Assembly (NCBI GenBank): GCA_038182865.1 | Contig: CP116226.1 | Location: forward strand, 1,922,001-1,986,000 | From: Microbacterium enclense | Lineage (GTDB): Bacteria > Actinomycetota > Actinomycetes > Actinomycetales > Microbacteriaceae | Length of the DNA: 64,000 bases | Reading direction: 5' to 3' | In this document: positions 35,501-44,592 of the stretch, in pieces | Numbering within the stretch: the first letter of the stretch is position 1 | Layout: the number at the start of each line of letters is the position of its first letter | Made by a program: the position numbers and the translations under genes | Notes under the pieces: generated by a model | Seen by the model: the letters and a program-made list of their open reading frames with translations, nothing else | Told to the model about the DNA's origin: nothing | Databases searched by the model: none

Positions 35501-35569
35501 CGCATAAACGCGATCCGCGCGCATAAACGCGAGCTGCACGCGTTTCTGCGCGCGAACGGCGTTTATGCG
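35501..35569. repeat. 69-bp dispersed nested palindrome, copy 2
   Basis: CGCATAAACGCG at 35501-35512 and 35520-35531 is followed by CGCGTTTCTGCG at about 35539-35550 and CGTTTATGCG at 35560-35569. Offsets of the arms (0, 19, 38, 59) equal those of the copy at 27247. The third arm has one substitution. It lies between converging genes, just before a terminator. Confidence 0.8.
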
Positions 35570-35584
35570 TCGCCGTCGACACGA

Positions 35585-35622
35585 GAAAGGGCCCCGGATG
35601 CCGTGGCATCCGGGGCCCTTTC
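35585..35622. terminator. Bidirectional intrinsic terminator
   Basis: A perfect 18-bp inverted repeat (35585-35602 with 35605-35622) has arms beginning GAAAGGGCCCCGG and a very short loop. The stem ends give A-rich and T-rich flanks on either strand. It separates the GH31 gene from the convergent citrate transporter gene. Confidence 0.85.
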
Positions 35623-35633
35623 GAACGAGAGGC

Positions 35634-37160
35634 TCAGCGCAGCAGCGGCACCGCGCCCACCAGCACGCCGACGGCGAGCATCACGAGCGACACGATCGTC
35701 GCGCGCCACAGCACCTTCTTGTGGTGGTCGCCGAGGTTCACTCCGGCGAGCGAGACGAGCAGGAGGATCGCCGGCACCAGGGGGCTCTGGAGGTGCACCG
35801 GCTGGCCGGTGATCGAGGCGCGGGCCATCTCGACCGGGGCGATGCCGTAGTTCGCGGCGCTCTCGGCGAGCACCGGCAGGATGCCGAAGTAGAACGCGTC
35901 GTTCGACATGAAGAACGTGAACGGGATCGACAGCACGCCCGTGATCACGGCCAGGAACGGACCCATCGACGACGGGATGACCTCGGTGATCCACGACGCC
36001 ATCGCCGTGACCATGCCCGTGCCGTTGAGGACGCCGACCAGGACGCCCGCGGCCAGCACCATCGAGACCACGCCGACGATCGAGGGCGCGTGGGCGACGA
36101 TCTCGTCGGCCTGGGAGCGGAGCTTCGGGAAGTTCACGATAAGCGCGAGGGCCGCGCCGACCATGAAGACGAAGGCGAGGGGGAACAGGTCCATCACCAG
36201 CAGCACCATGACCGCCGCCGTCAGCGCGAGGTTGAACCAGATGAGCTTCGGGCGGAGCGTCGCACGGTTCGGGTCGAGCATCGTGTCGGCCATCGCGGTG
36301 TCGGCGGTGTCGACGAGCTGCGCGGCGGCGATCGTGTCGCGGCCCCCGCGGACCGTGACGATGTTTCCGGTGCGGAGCGAGGCGACGGCACCGGGCTTGG
36401 GCTCCGCGCCACGGACCAGCGCCGGGCCGCCCAGGCGCCCGAAGCCGCCGGGAGCGTCCAGCTTCGAGGTGTCGACCGAGCCCGCGAGACGCTTGCGCTC
36501 GGCGAGGCCCAGGAACCAGGCGAACGCGAGCGAGACGACCAGGCCCGCCGCGAGCGAGGGGATCATCGGCACGAAGACGTCGGTGGGCTGCAGACCCAGG
36601 GCCGTCGCGGCACGGACGGTCGGCCCGCCCCACGGCACGATGTTCATGGTGCCGTTCATGAGCCCGGCGACGCACGTGAGCACGACCGGGCTCATACCCA
36701 GCCGCAGATACAGCGGCAGCATCGCCGAAGTCGTGATGATGAACGTCGTCGAGCCGTCGCCGTCGAGCGACACGGCACCGGCGAGGATCGCCGTGCCGAG
36801 CACGATCTTGGCCGGGTCGTCTCCCAGCACCCGCGTGATGACGCGGATCAGCGGGTCGAAGAGCCCGACGTCGATCATGATGCCGAAGTACATGATCGCG
36901 AACATCAGCAGCGCCGCGGTGGGGGCCATCTTGCTGATCGCGTCGATCACCATGTCGCCGAGGCCGAGCCCCGCTCCGGCGATGAGTCCGAAGATCGTCG
37001 GAACGACGATGAGGGCGACCATCGGGGTCAGGCGCCGCGTCATGATCAGGGCCATGAACGACAGGACCATGAGGAAGCCGAGGGCCACGAGCACCCCGTC
37101 GGCGGGCGTGTAGGCCACCGGGTACTCGGCCGTGTCGGCCGCAAGGATCAGGGGGGTCAT
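35634..37160 (-). CDS. Citrate transporter, CitMHS family
   Basis: This 508-residue membrane protein with about 12 hydrophobic segments belongs to the CitMHS family, which imports citrate as a metal complex with proton symport. Recognisable stretches are MFAIMYFGIMIDVGLFDPLI, SLDGDGSTTFIITTSAMLPLY, GLMNGTMNIVPWGGPT and the C-terminal FFMSNDAFYFGILPVL. A hydrophilic loop of about 70 residues interrupts the middle. The ATG at 37160 follows AAGGAG. It is divergent from a CitA/CitB-like two-component pair, its likely regulator, across a 189-base gap in which I see no clear operator. Confidence 0.9.
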   Translation of the reverse strand: MTPLILAADTAEYPVAYTPADGVLVALGFLMVLSFMALIMTRRLTPMVALIVVPTIFGLIAGAGLGLGDMVIDAISKMAPTAALLMFAIMYFGIMIDVGLFDPLIRVITRVLGDDPAKIVLGTAILAGAVSLDGDGSTTFIITTSAMLPLYLRLGMSPVVLTCVAGLMNGTMNIVPWGGPTVRAATALGLQPTDVFVPMIPSLAAGLVVSLAFAWFLGLAERKRLAGSVDTSKLDAPGGFGRLGGPALVRGAEPKPGAVASLRTGNIVTVRGGRDTIAAAQLVDTADTAMADTMLDPNRATLRPKLIWFNLALTAAVMVLLVMDLFPLAFVFMVGAALALIVNFPKLRSQADEIVAHAPSIVGVVSMVLAAGVLVGVLNGTGMVTAMASWITEVIPSSMGPFLAVITGVLSIPFTFFMSNDAFYFGILPVLAESAANYGIAPVEMARASITGQPVHLQSPLVPAILLLVSLAGVNLGDHHKKVLWRATIVSLVMLAVGVLVGAVPLLR

Positions 37161-37349
37161 CGCGACTCCTTCGTCGTGACGAGCGCGGATCTCGCGCTCT
37201 CGATCTGGCGACACTACGGATGCCACGGCCTCCAGCGCGCGCTTGCTCGCATTGCGCGGGGTTATGCGCGTACCGTGTGTTCTGCGCATTTCGCGCACTC
37301 CGCCGCCGGTGCTGCCCGCGCGACGGCGATCGAGGCCTCGGAGGTGCGC

Positions 37350-38963
37350 ATGCGGTTCGCCACCCGGATGCTCGTGGTCCAGGTCGCCACGCAGATCGTC
37401 GTCGTCGCCGTCTGCACCGCCGTGTTCGCCTGGCTCGGCGTCCAGCAGCTCAAGGCCGAGGCCGACTCGTCGGCGTTGAACATCGCACGTTCGGTCGCCG
37501 AGGCTCCCGAGGTACGCGAGCTGGTCGCCCGCTACTCCGCCGACCCCGGGACCCCGGATGCCGCTGACCTGCGCGACGGCGCTCTCCAGCGGTATGCCGT
37601 CGACGTCACCCACCGCACGGAGGGGCTGTTCGTCGTGATCACCGACGACCACGGCATCCGTCTGGCTCACCCCGATCCCGACCGGCTCGGCGAGGTGGTC
37701 AGCACGAGCTTCGCGGACGCGCTCGCCGGGCGCGAGGTCGTGACCTGGGAGACGGGGACGTTGGGGGAGTCCGCCCGCGCCAAGGTGCCCGTGTACCCAC
37801 CCGACGGCGGTGCCCCGGTCGGAGAGGTCAGCGTCGGCTTCGAGCGGGCGAGCGTGTTCGACGACCTGCCCGCCCTCCTGGGCGGCATCGCGGTGGCCGT
37901 CGTTCTCGCCGTCGCGATCGGCGCGGCGGTCGCCCTGCTCATGCGCCGGCGCCTCGAACGGCTGACCCTCGGCGTGCAGCCCGAAGAACTCGTCGCCCTC
38001 GTGCACACCCAGACCGCCGTGCTCGAGGGGGCGGACGAAGGCGTCCTGGCGTTCGACGAAGAGGGGGTCGTGCGCGTGTGCACGACCACCGCCGAGCGCC
38101 TGCTCGGGATCACGGATGCCGTGGGCCGCCCCCTCGCCGACCTCGACCTCCCGCCCGCCGTGGCCACCGCGCTCGCGGGGGCGGGCGCGAGCACGGGGCT
38201 GCCCGTCGAGGGGCGTGTCGTGTTCATCGACGTGCGCCCCGTGCGCCGAGGAGCGCGCGCCCTGGGTCGCGTCGCGGTGCTGCGCGATCGGACCGACGTG
38301 GCCGCCCTCTCGGGGCGACTCGACAGCGTCCGTGCGATGGGCGACGCCCTGCGCGTGCAACGGCACGAGAACGCCAACCGCCTCCACGCGGCCGTGGGTC
38401 TGCTCGACGCCGGGCGCACCGACGAAGCGCGCGCTTTCCTCGCCGACCTCGTCGACCGGGGGTCGGTGGACTGGGCGGTGCCCGGGATCGACCTCGTGGG
38501 AGATGCGATGTTGCAGTCCTTCCTCGGCGCGAAAGCGCTCGCCGCCCGGGAACGCGGAGTCGTCCTCCGCGTCGCCGACGACACGTTCCTGCGCGGCACC
38601 GTCGACGACGTGGAAGATGTCGTGGCGGTCCTCGGCAACCTCATCGACAACGCCGTGACGGCCACGGCATCCGGTTCCGAGCCCCGCGAGGTCGAGGTCG
38701 CCGTCCTCGGCGACGGCGACGCGATCGTGCTGACCGTGTCCGACACGGGCGGCGGGATCGGCGACGTCGATGCCGCGTTCGCGCCGCGCGAGCGCCACGA
38801 CGATCCTGCGACGGTGCACGGGCTCGGTATCGGCCTGCCGCTCTCGCGCGAGTTCGCCCGTCGCCGCGGCGGCGAGGTATGGGTCGTCGATCCCGGGGGC
38901 CACGGTCACGGTGCCGTCGTGGCCGCTCGCCTGCCCGGTGTCCTCCGAGGAGAGAACGAATGA
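37350..38963 (+). CDS. Sensor histidine kinase, CitA/DcuS-like
   Basis: This 537-residue membrane kinase has a first membrane segment at about residues 8-28 and an extracytoplasmic PDC-type sensor at about 30-170. A second segment lies at about 178-200, with a PAS domain at about 215-320. The catalytic region has the phospho-acceptor box QRHENANRLHA, N-box NLIDNAVTA, G1 DTGGGIG and G2 GLGIGLPL. This architecture is that of citrate/dicarboxylate sensors. The ATG at 37350 has GGAGG five bases upstream. The stop overlaps the response-regulator start. Context indicates citrate sensing for the divergent CitMHS gene. Confidence 0.88.
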   Translation: MRFATRMLVVQVATQIVVVAVCTAVFAWLGVQQLKAEADSSALNIARSVAEAPEVRELVARYSADPGTPDAADLRDGALQRYAVDVTHRTEGLFVVITDDHGIRLAHPDPDRLGEVVSTSFADALAGREVVTWETGTLGESARAKVPVYPPDGGAPVGEVSVGFERASVFDDLPALLGGIAVAVVLAVAIGAAVALLMRRRLERLTLGVQPEELVALVHTQTAVLEGADEGVLAFDEEGVVRVCTTTAERLLGITDAVGRPLADLDLPPAVATALAGAGASTGLPVEGRVVFIDVRPVRRGARALGRVAVLRDRTDVAALSGRLDSVRAMGDALRVQRHENANRLHAAVGLLDAGRTDEARAFLADLVDRGSVDWAVPGIDLVGDAMLQSFLGAKALAARERGVVLRVADDTFLRGTVDDVEDVVAVLGNLIDNAVTATASGSEPREVEVAVLGDGDAIVLTVSDTGGGIGDVDAAFAPRERHDDPATVHGLGIGLPLSREFARRRGGEVWVVDPGGHGHGAVVAARLPGVLRGENE

Positions 38964-39610
38964 CCGACATCCGCGTCCTCGTCGTCGACGACGACTTCCG
39001 CGTGGCGGGGCTGCATCGCGACGCGGTCGCGGCGCGTCCGGGGTTCCTCGCGCTGGAGCCCGCGCGCACCGTGGGAGAGGCGCGCGCGGCGCTCGCCGCC
39101 CACAGCCCCGACCTGCTGCTCGCCGATGTCTACCTCCCCGACGGTGACGGAATCGAACTGGTGCGCTCAGCCGGGATCGACGCGTTCGTGCTCTCGGCGG
39201 CGACGGATGCCGCGACGGTCCGCCGCGCGTTCACCGCGGGCGCGCTCGCCTACCTGGTGAAGCCTTTCGACACGCGCGTGCTGGCGGAGCGTCTCGACCG
39301 TTACGCCCGGTACCGCAACCTGCTCACGAGCACCCGGCCCCTGTCGCAGGACGACATCGACCGCGCGGCATCTGTCCTGCGTGGGGAGCGCGAAGGGCCG
39401 TCGCTGGCGCGGTCGGCGACCGAGCAGACGGTCCTCGCCGCGCTCGGTGCCGACGAGGCCTCTGCCACCGAGGTCGCTGAGCGCATCGGCGTCTCCCGCG
39501 CGACCGCGCAACGCCACCTCACCGCTCTCGCGGAGCGGGGACTGGTGCAGGTGAGCCTGCGGTACGGAACGACCGGCCGCCCCGAACATCGCTTCCGTGC
39601 GGGCGCCTGA
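38960..39610 (+). CDS. Response regulator, CitB/DcuR-like
   Basis: This 216-residue response regulator has a receiver domain with acidic cluster VVDDD, phospho-acceptor Asp56 in LLLADVYLPDGDG and conserved Lys in YLVKPFD. The C-terminal DNA-binding domain contains ASATEVAERIGVSRATAQRHLTALAERGLV, a helix-turn-helix of the CitB type. The ATG overlaps the kinase stop. It should activate the citrate transporter gene in response to the adjacent kinase. Confidence 0.88.
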   Translation: MTDIRVLVVDDDFRVAGLHRDAVAARPGFLALEPARTVGEARAALAAHSPDLLLADVYLPDGDGIELVRSAGIDAFVLSAATDAATVRRAFTAGALAYLVKPFDTRVLAERLDRYARYRNLLTSTRPLSQDDIDRAASVLRGEREGPSLARSATEQTVLAALGADEASATEVAERIGVSRATAQRHLTALAERGLVQVSLRYGTTGRPEHRFRAGA

Positions 39611-39659
39611 CGCGGCGCTGTACGCGAGGGGACCGAACCTGTCGAAGCGCCCGCGCGCC

Positions 39660-40943
39660 CTACGCCTCCAGCACCGCCCACCCGTGCGGTCCCACGGTGA
39701 TGCGGCCATCCGCCAACGTGCCCTCACCGGCCGCGAGCACGCGCCCCTCCGCGATCGGCAGCGACACCGACTCGTCGCCGACGTTGAGGGCGACCACGAC
39801 GGCGTCATCGCCCACCGCGGTGCGCAGCGCGAGCGCGGTGTTCGCCACCTCGATCACGTCTGTGTGCGCTCGCCAGAGCCACGGCTTGCGTCGGCGCAGC
39901 GCGATGAGCGCCTGATGTGCCCGGAGGATGCGCTGGTCGGGCTCGACATCGCTCGGTGACGCCGGAAACTCCGGCCGCACCGCGTCGTCGCCCCCGAGGC
40001 GCTCCTCCTTGATGCCCGTCCACCCGAACTCGTCGCCGGCGTAGACCGACGGCGTCCCCGCGACCGTGAAGAGCACCGCGAGCGCGTGGGGTACGAGGTC
40101 GGTCCCGATCGCCGAAGCGATGCGGGTGACATCGTGGTTGCCGACGAAGGTCTGCGGCACGAACGTCTCGAGCAGCGCGTCGTGCCGCTCGATCGCGTGA
40201 CTCAGCTCGAAGAGGTTCCGATCGGCGATGCCGTGCCAGATGCCCTGCCACAGCTCGTACTGGGTGAGGGAATCCATCGTCGACGCGTGCACGATCTCCG
40301 CGGCGTCGCCGTGGATCACCTCACCCAGGAACCACGCGTCGGGGAATCGCTCCCGTACCCGCGGGAGCACCTCGGCCCAGAACGACGACGGTACCGCGTA
40401 GGCGGCATCCAATCTCCAGCCGTCGATGCCTCGTTCGAGCCAGTGGCACATCACCTCGACGACGAGGTCGACCACGGCGGGCGAGGAGTGATCCAGCGCG
40501 ACGAGCGCGTCGTGCCCCTCGAAGACGTCGGCCTCGAATCGCCCGCCGACCCAGCGCCCGCGGAACAGCTGCGGCCCGTCCTCCGTGAGGTTCTGGAACG
40601 CCGGATGCCGCCGCCCCACGTGGTTGAAGATCCCGTCGAGAAGGATCCGGATGCCGCGCTCCCGCGCCGCAGCCACGAGACGGGCGACGTCTTCTTCGTC
40701 CCCCAGCCGCGGGTCGATGCGGACGTGGTCGACGGTGTCGTAGCCGTGGGTCTCCGCCGCGAAGATCGGTCCGAGCAGCAGACCGTTGAGGCCGAGCGCG
40801 ATGACGTGGTCGAGCCACGGCTCGAGGCGGTCCAGACGGCGGACGGGGTCGGCATCCGGATCCACGCCGTCGCGGATCGGTGCGCCGACGAACCCCAACG
40901 GGTAGACGTGCCACCACAGGACATGCTCGGGCCACGCGGGCAT
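39660..40943 (-). CDS. Glycoside hydrolase family 13 (alpha-amylase family)
   Basis: This 427-residue cytoplasmic GH13 enzyme has the four conserved regions: GIFNHVG, GWRLDAAYAV (nucleophile Asp), WFLGEVIHGD (acid/base Glu) and FVGNHDVTRI (third Asp). A short C-terminal beta domain ends at HGWAVLEA. It is small for the family and lacks a signal peptide, so it probably acts on imported maltooligosaccharides or related alpha-glucans. It lies downstream of, and on the same strand as, the ROK regulator, 84 bases away. Confidence 0.88.
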   Translation of the reverse strand: MPAWPEHVLWWHVYPLGFVGAPIRDGVDPDADPVRRLDRLEPWLDHVIALGLNGLLLGPIFAAETHGYDTVDHVRIDPRLGDEEDVARLVAAARERGIRILLDGIFNHVGRRHPAFQNLTEDGPQLFRGRWVGGRFEADVFEGHDALVALDHSSPAVVDLVVEVMCHWLERGIDGWRLDAAYAVPSSFWAEVLPRVRERFPDAWFLGEVIHGDAAEIVHASTMDSLTQYELWQGIWHGIADRNLFELSHAIERHDALLETFVPQTFVGNHDVTRIASAIGTDLVPHALAVLFTVAGTPSVYAGDEFGWTGIKEERLGGDDAVRPEFPASPSDVEPDQRILRAHQALIALRRRKPWLWRAHTDVIEVANTALALRTAVGDDAVVVALNVGDESVSLPIAEGRVLAAGEGTLADGRITVGPHGWAVLEA

Positions 40944-41027
40944 CCGGTCTCCTCTCGATCGGGGCGAGACCGTTCCGACGCTATCCGGACGACGCGGTAG
41001 GAGCGGAGGCCTTGCGGTGAGCTCCCT

Positions 41028-42254
41028 TCACGCCCGCTCGCGATCCGCGGGCAGAGCGAACGCGTCGAGGTCGAGGGCGCGGGCGCGCGCACTCTCGATG
41101 GCGGCGGCGACCGCCCCGATCGAGACGATGTCGGCCCCGAGCGTCGATGCGACGATCTCAGGCGCGGGCAGGTGCAGCGAGTCGGGGATCGCCTCGACGG
41201 CCGCGGCGATGATGGGTCCCGCGCCGGCGGCGATCGCCCCCGACACCACGACGCGGTCCACGTCGAACAGGCTCCCGAACATCGCCGCCACCCCGGCGAG
41301 GGCACCGCCCACCTCTCGCGCGACGGCGAGGGCGCCGGCGTCTCCGTCCGCCGCGAGATCGAGCACGGTCTTGGCGTCCAGGCTGTCCGGATCGATCTCG
41401 CGCAGCGCGCTTCCCACGGGCAGGGTGCCGGATGCCAGGGCCGCCCGCGCCGCATCCACGCACCGCGGAGCGAGTCCCCACGCGCTGCCGACGCCCTCGA
41501 CCCGGTCGAACGCCACCGTCTCTCCCGCTCCACCGTGCGCTCCGCGCAGGAGGTGCCCGTCGACGCTGATCCCGGCGCCGAACCGCTCGCCGGCCAGCAG
41601 GGCGACGAAGTCGGCGCGGCCGACGGCAGCGCCATACGTGCGTTCGGCCACCGCGGCGAGGGTGGCGTCGTTCTCGATGCGTACGACGGGGGCCCACGCG
41701 GTGAACGTGTCGACGAAGCCGGGGTTCATGCGTGCCCAGAAGCCGTCGTGGTGCACGGGAGACCGTCCGGCCCGGTCGACCGGTGCCGGTACCCCCACGC
41801 ACAGCGCGACGAGGTCGCTGCGGGAGCGGCGGGCACGCTTGAGGGTGGCAGCGACGGTGGCCTCCGCGGCTCGACGGCGACGTTCGGGGGAGTCGAGCTC
41901 GGGGTCGACGGCCAGCCGGGAGGTCGCCAGCGTCGTGCCGCGCAGGTCGGCGACGGTGGCGGTGACGTGTCCGCGCCCGGCGTCGACACCGACGACGGTT
42001 CCCGCGCCGGGATGGAAGGCGAAGCGGCGCGCGGGCCGGCCCTTCGAGTACTCGCCGACCGCGCGGGCGTTGGGCATCTCGGTCAAGAGGCCCCGCGCGG
42101 TCAGCTCGTCGAGCACATCGATCGCCGTCGAGCGGGTCAGGCCGACCGCGGCGATCACGTCGCTCGCGGTGAACACGTCCTCGTCCCAGACGCGGGTCAA
42201 CACCGCGTCGAGATTGTGGCGGCGCAGCGACGGCGTCGTCGTCATGGCATCCAT
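41028..42254 (-). CDS. ROK-family transcriptional regulator
   Basis: This 408-residue regulator has an N-terminal winged helix (about residues 8-70: FTASDVIAAVGLTRSTAIDVLDELTARGLL) joined to a ROK sugar-kinase-like domain with GVDAGRGHVTATVADL. Its ExGH-type region and zinc cysteines appear degenerate, as is usual for ROK repressors of the XylR/NagC type. The ATG at 42254 gives MDAM and is followed three codons later by a second ATG. A 20-bp palindrome at 42311-42330, between this gene and the divergent transporter, is the likely operator. Confidence 0.88.
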   Translation of the reverse strand: MDAMTTTPSLRRHNLDAVLTRVWDEDVFTASDVIAAVGLTRSTAIDVLDELTARGLLTEMPNARAVGEYSKGRPARRFAFHPGAGTVVGVDAGRGHVTATVADLRGTTLATSRLAVDPELDSPERRRRAAEATVAATLKRARRSRSDLVALCVGVPAPVDRAGRSPVHHDGFWARMNPGFVDTFTAWAPVVRIENDATLAAVAERTYGAAVGRADFVALLAGERFGAGISVDGHLLRGAHGGAGETVAFDRVEGVGSAWGLAPRCVDAARAALASGTLPVGSALREIDPDSLDAKTVLDLAADGDAGALAVAREVGGALAGVAAMFGSLFDVDRVVVSGAIAAGAGPIIAAAVEAIPDSLHLPAPEIVASTLGADIVSIGAVAAAIESARARALDLDAFALPADRERA

Positions 42255-42262
42255 CGGCACCC

Positions 42263-42330
42263 TTGACCCCCCTACGGTCACCTGCAATACTGCCTGCACG
42301 ACATTGATTTGGCGAGTAGATTTACTCGCC
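42263..42330 (+). promoter_or_regulatory. ROK-type operator and probable promoter
   Basis: GGCGAGTAGATTTACTCGCC (42311-42330) is an inverted repeat with 8-bp arms and a 4-bp centre. Upstream, TTGACC (42263-42268) and AATACT (42286-42291) are 17 bp apart and point towards the binding-protein gene at 42368. The operator would lie just downstream of the start of transcription. GAGGAGGA follows before the GTG. Confidence 0.65.
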
Positions 42331-42367
42331 GACACAACAAATTCGCAGTGCAGCGAGGAGGATCCAG

Positions 42368-43681
42368 GTGTCGACGAAGACCAGAGCCGGGCGACGATGG
42401 GTCGCGGTCACCGCGGTGGGGGTGCTCGGCGCAGCCATGCTCGCGGGCTGTTCCGCCGACGGCCGCGAGACCATCCGTTTCACCTTCAGCAAGCGCGAGG
42501 CGCTGTCGTTCATGAACGACGTGGTCGCCGAGTACAACGCCTCGCAAGACGCCGTGCGCGTCGAGATGGACAGCTCGGGTGTCGACGTCGTGTCGGCGAG
42601 CTTCGTCCGCGGCAATCCCCCCGACATCATGCTCGCGAACTACAACTACGAGGTCGCCCGGTTCGTGCAGCGCTGCGCCCTGACCGACCTCAGCGGCACC
42701 GAGGCGGCGGGCAGCGTCCGTGACGACCTGCAACCGCTCATGAACCAGTACGGCTCCTGCGAGGGGCGCACCAGCGCGCTGCCCTACTCGGTCATGGCCG
42801 CGTCGGTCATCTACAACACGCAGATCTTCGACCAGCTCGGTCTCTCCGTCCCCACCACCTGGGATGAACTGATCCAGGTGGCCGACACCCTGAAAGACAA
42901 CGGCGTCACGCCCTTCTACGGCACCTTCAAAGACGATTGGACCGTCGCCCAGGGCTGGTACGACTACGCGATCGGCGGCTCACTGAACGTCATCGACTTC
43001 TTCGACGGCCTCGCCGCCGAGGGAGATGAGGTCGGTTCCACCTCGGCGGTGTCGTTCCAGAAGGACTTCACCGAACCGATGGACCGCATGCTCCAGCTCG
43101 CGCAGAACTACACGAACGCGGATGCCGAGAGCCGTGCGTACGGCGACGGCAACCTCGCGTTCGCCCAGGGGGAGGCGGCGATGTACCTCCAGGGTCCGTG
43201 GGCGCTGGGCGAGATCGCCAAGACCGCGCCGGAGCTGCCCGTCGGAACCTTCCCCCTGCCGATGACCGACGATCCCGACGACCTCGCGGTTCGCGTGAAC
43301 ATGGACCTCGCGGCGATGATCCCCGAAGCCTCGCGCCACCAGGAGGCGGCGCGGGACTTCCTCGAGTACCTCTACCGACCCGAGGTCATCGAGGCCTACA
43401 ACGAGTCGCAGCTCGGCTTCGCCCCGACCACCGACGCCCCCTCGCCGAGCGACCCGCGCGTCGCCGGGATGATCCCGTACTACGACGAGGGACGCATCTA
43501 CCAGGGCGCCTCGGTGCTCGTACCCAAGACCATCCCGACCTTCAACTATGCCCAGGCGATGATCTTCGGTGCCGCGCCCGAGACCACGCTGCGCACCATG
43601 GACGAGGACTGGGCGCGACTCGCGTTCCGCCAGCCACCCGCCTCGACGACCGACGCATCCGGCGAGGAGGCCGCGCGATGA
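42368..43681 (+). CDS. ABC transporter substrate-binding lipoprotein, family 1
   Basis: This 437-residue sugar-binding lipoprotein has lipobox MLAGC with Cys at residue 28. The mature region has NPPDIMLANYNYEVARFVQRC, YNTQIFDQLGLSVPTTWDELI and AMYLQGPWALGEI, as in multiple-sugar and maltose binding proteins. GTG start with GAGGAGG upstream. The stop overlaps the first permease ATG. Neighbouring GH13 enzymes and the ROK repressor suggest a maltooligosaccharide, sucrose or isomaltose-type substrate. Confidence 0.92.
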   Translation: MSTKTRAGRRWVAVTAVGVLGAAMLAGCSADGRETIRFTFSKREALSFMNDVVAEYNASQDAVRVEMDSSGVDVVSASFVRGNPPDIMLANYNYEVARFVQRCALTDLSGTEAAGSVRDDLQPLMNQYGSCEGRTSALPYSVMAASVIYNTQIFDQLGLSVPTTWDELIQVADTLKDNGVTPFYGTFKDDWTVAQGWYDYAIGGSLNVIDFFDGLAAEGDEVGSTSAVSFQKDFTEPMDRMLQLAQNYTNADAESRAYGDGNLAFAQGEAAMYLQGPWALGEIAKTAPELPVGTFPLPMTDDPDDLAVRVNMDLAAMIPEASRHQEAARDFLEYLYRPEVIEAYNESQLGFAPTTDAPSPSDPRVAGMIPYYDEGRIYQGASVLVPKTIPTFNYAQAMIFGAAPETTLRTMDEDWARLAFRQPPASTTDASGEEAAR

Positions 43682-44592
43682 CCACCACGACCACGATCGT
43701 CACGGGCGGGAAAGCGACGGCTCGTCGCAGCACCCGTCGTGTGGAACCGATCTACTTTCTGTTCCTGCTGCCGACGCTCGTGCTGTTCACGCTCGCGATC
43801 ACCGTGCCGGGCGTCATCGGCATCTTCTTCAGCTTCACCGACTCCATCGGCCTCGGCGAGTGGAGCTTCACGGGCCTGACCAACTACATCGCGATCTTCA
43901 GCGATCCGGCGATCCTCCAGAGCTACCTGTTCACCTTCGGGTTCTCCGTCGCCACGGTCATCGTGGTCAACATCGCGGCGTTCCTGCTCGCGGTGGGCCT
44001 GACCGCGCAGATCCGGTTCAAGAAGGCCCTGCGCACGGTCTTCGTCATCCCGATGGTGATCTCGGGCATCATCATCGCTTACGTCTTCAACTTCCTCTTC
44101 AGCAACTCCGTGCCCGAGGCGGGGGCTGCTCTCGGCATCCCGTGGCTGGAGACGAGCCTGCTCGCCAACCCCGACCTCGCGTGGGTCGCGATCGTCATCG
44201 TCACCGCGTGGCAGGCCATACCCGGCACCCTGCTGATCTACATCGCGGGACTCCTCTCGGTCCCCGGCGACGTCTACGAAGCCGCCGGTCTCGACGGTGC
44301 GAGCAAGACCCAGCAGCTGCTCCGCATCACGCTGCCGCTCGTGGCCGGGTACGTCGTGATCAACGTCATCCTGGGGTTCAAGGGCTTCCTCAACGCCTAC
44401 GACATCATCGTCGGTCTCACCGGCGGCGGGCCCGGCACCGCGACCCGCAGCGTCGCGATGTCGATCATCCTCGGCTTCAACGGCGGTGACTACGCGTACC
44501 AGATGGCGAACGCGGCACTGTTCTTCATCGTCGCCGTCGTCATCTCGCTCCTGCAGCTCTCGCTGACCCGGGGAAGGAACACCCTGTCGTGA
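43678..44592 (+). CDS. Sugar ABC transporter permease (MalF/UgpA type)
   Basis: This 304-residue permease has about six membrane segments. The coupling loop EAAGLDGASKTQQLLRITLPLV and NAYDIIVGLTGGGPGTAT are typical. Start and stop overlap both neighbours by four bases, so the three transporter genes are coupled. No ATPase gene is present in the cluster. Confidence 0.92.
   Translation: MTTTTTIVTGGKATARRSTRRVEPIYFLFLLPTLVLFTLAITVPGVIGIFFSFTDSIGLGEWSFTGLTNYIAIFSDPAILQSYLFTFGFSVATVIVVNIAAFLLAVGLTAQIRFKKALRTVFVIPMVISGIIIAYVFNFLFSNSVPEAGAALGIPWLETSLLANPDLAWVAIVIVTAWQAIPGTLLIYIAGLLSVPGDVYEAAGLDGASKTQQLLRITLPLVAGYVVINVILGFKGFLNAYDIIVGLTGGGPGTATRSVAMSIILGFNGGDYAYQMANAALFFIVAVVISLLQLSLTRGRNTLS

Noticed and set aside
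33365..35539. A 724-codon minus-strand open frame opposite the GH31 gene
   Set aside because: The plus strand has all GH31 active-site blocks; the minus frame is an antisense shadow.
35565..37349. In-frame N-terminal extension of the histidine kinase running antisense to the CitMHS gene
   Set aside because: The CitMHS protein is well supported on the other strand. The kinase has a ribosome site and a membrane segment at the ATG at 37350.
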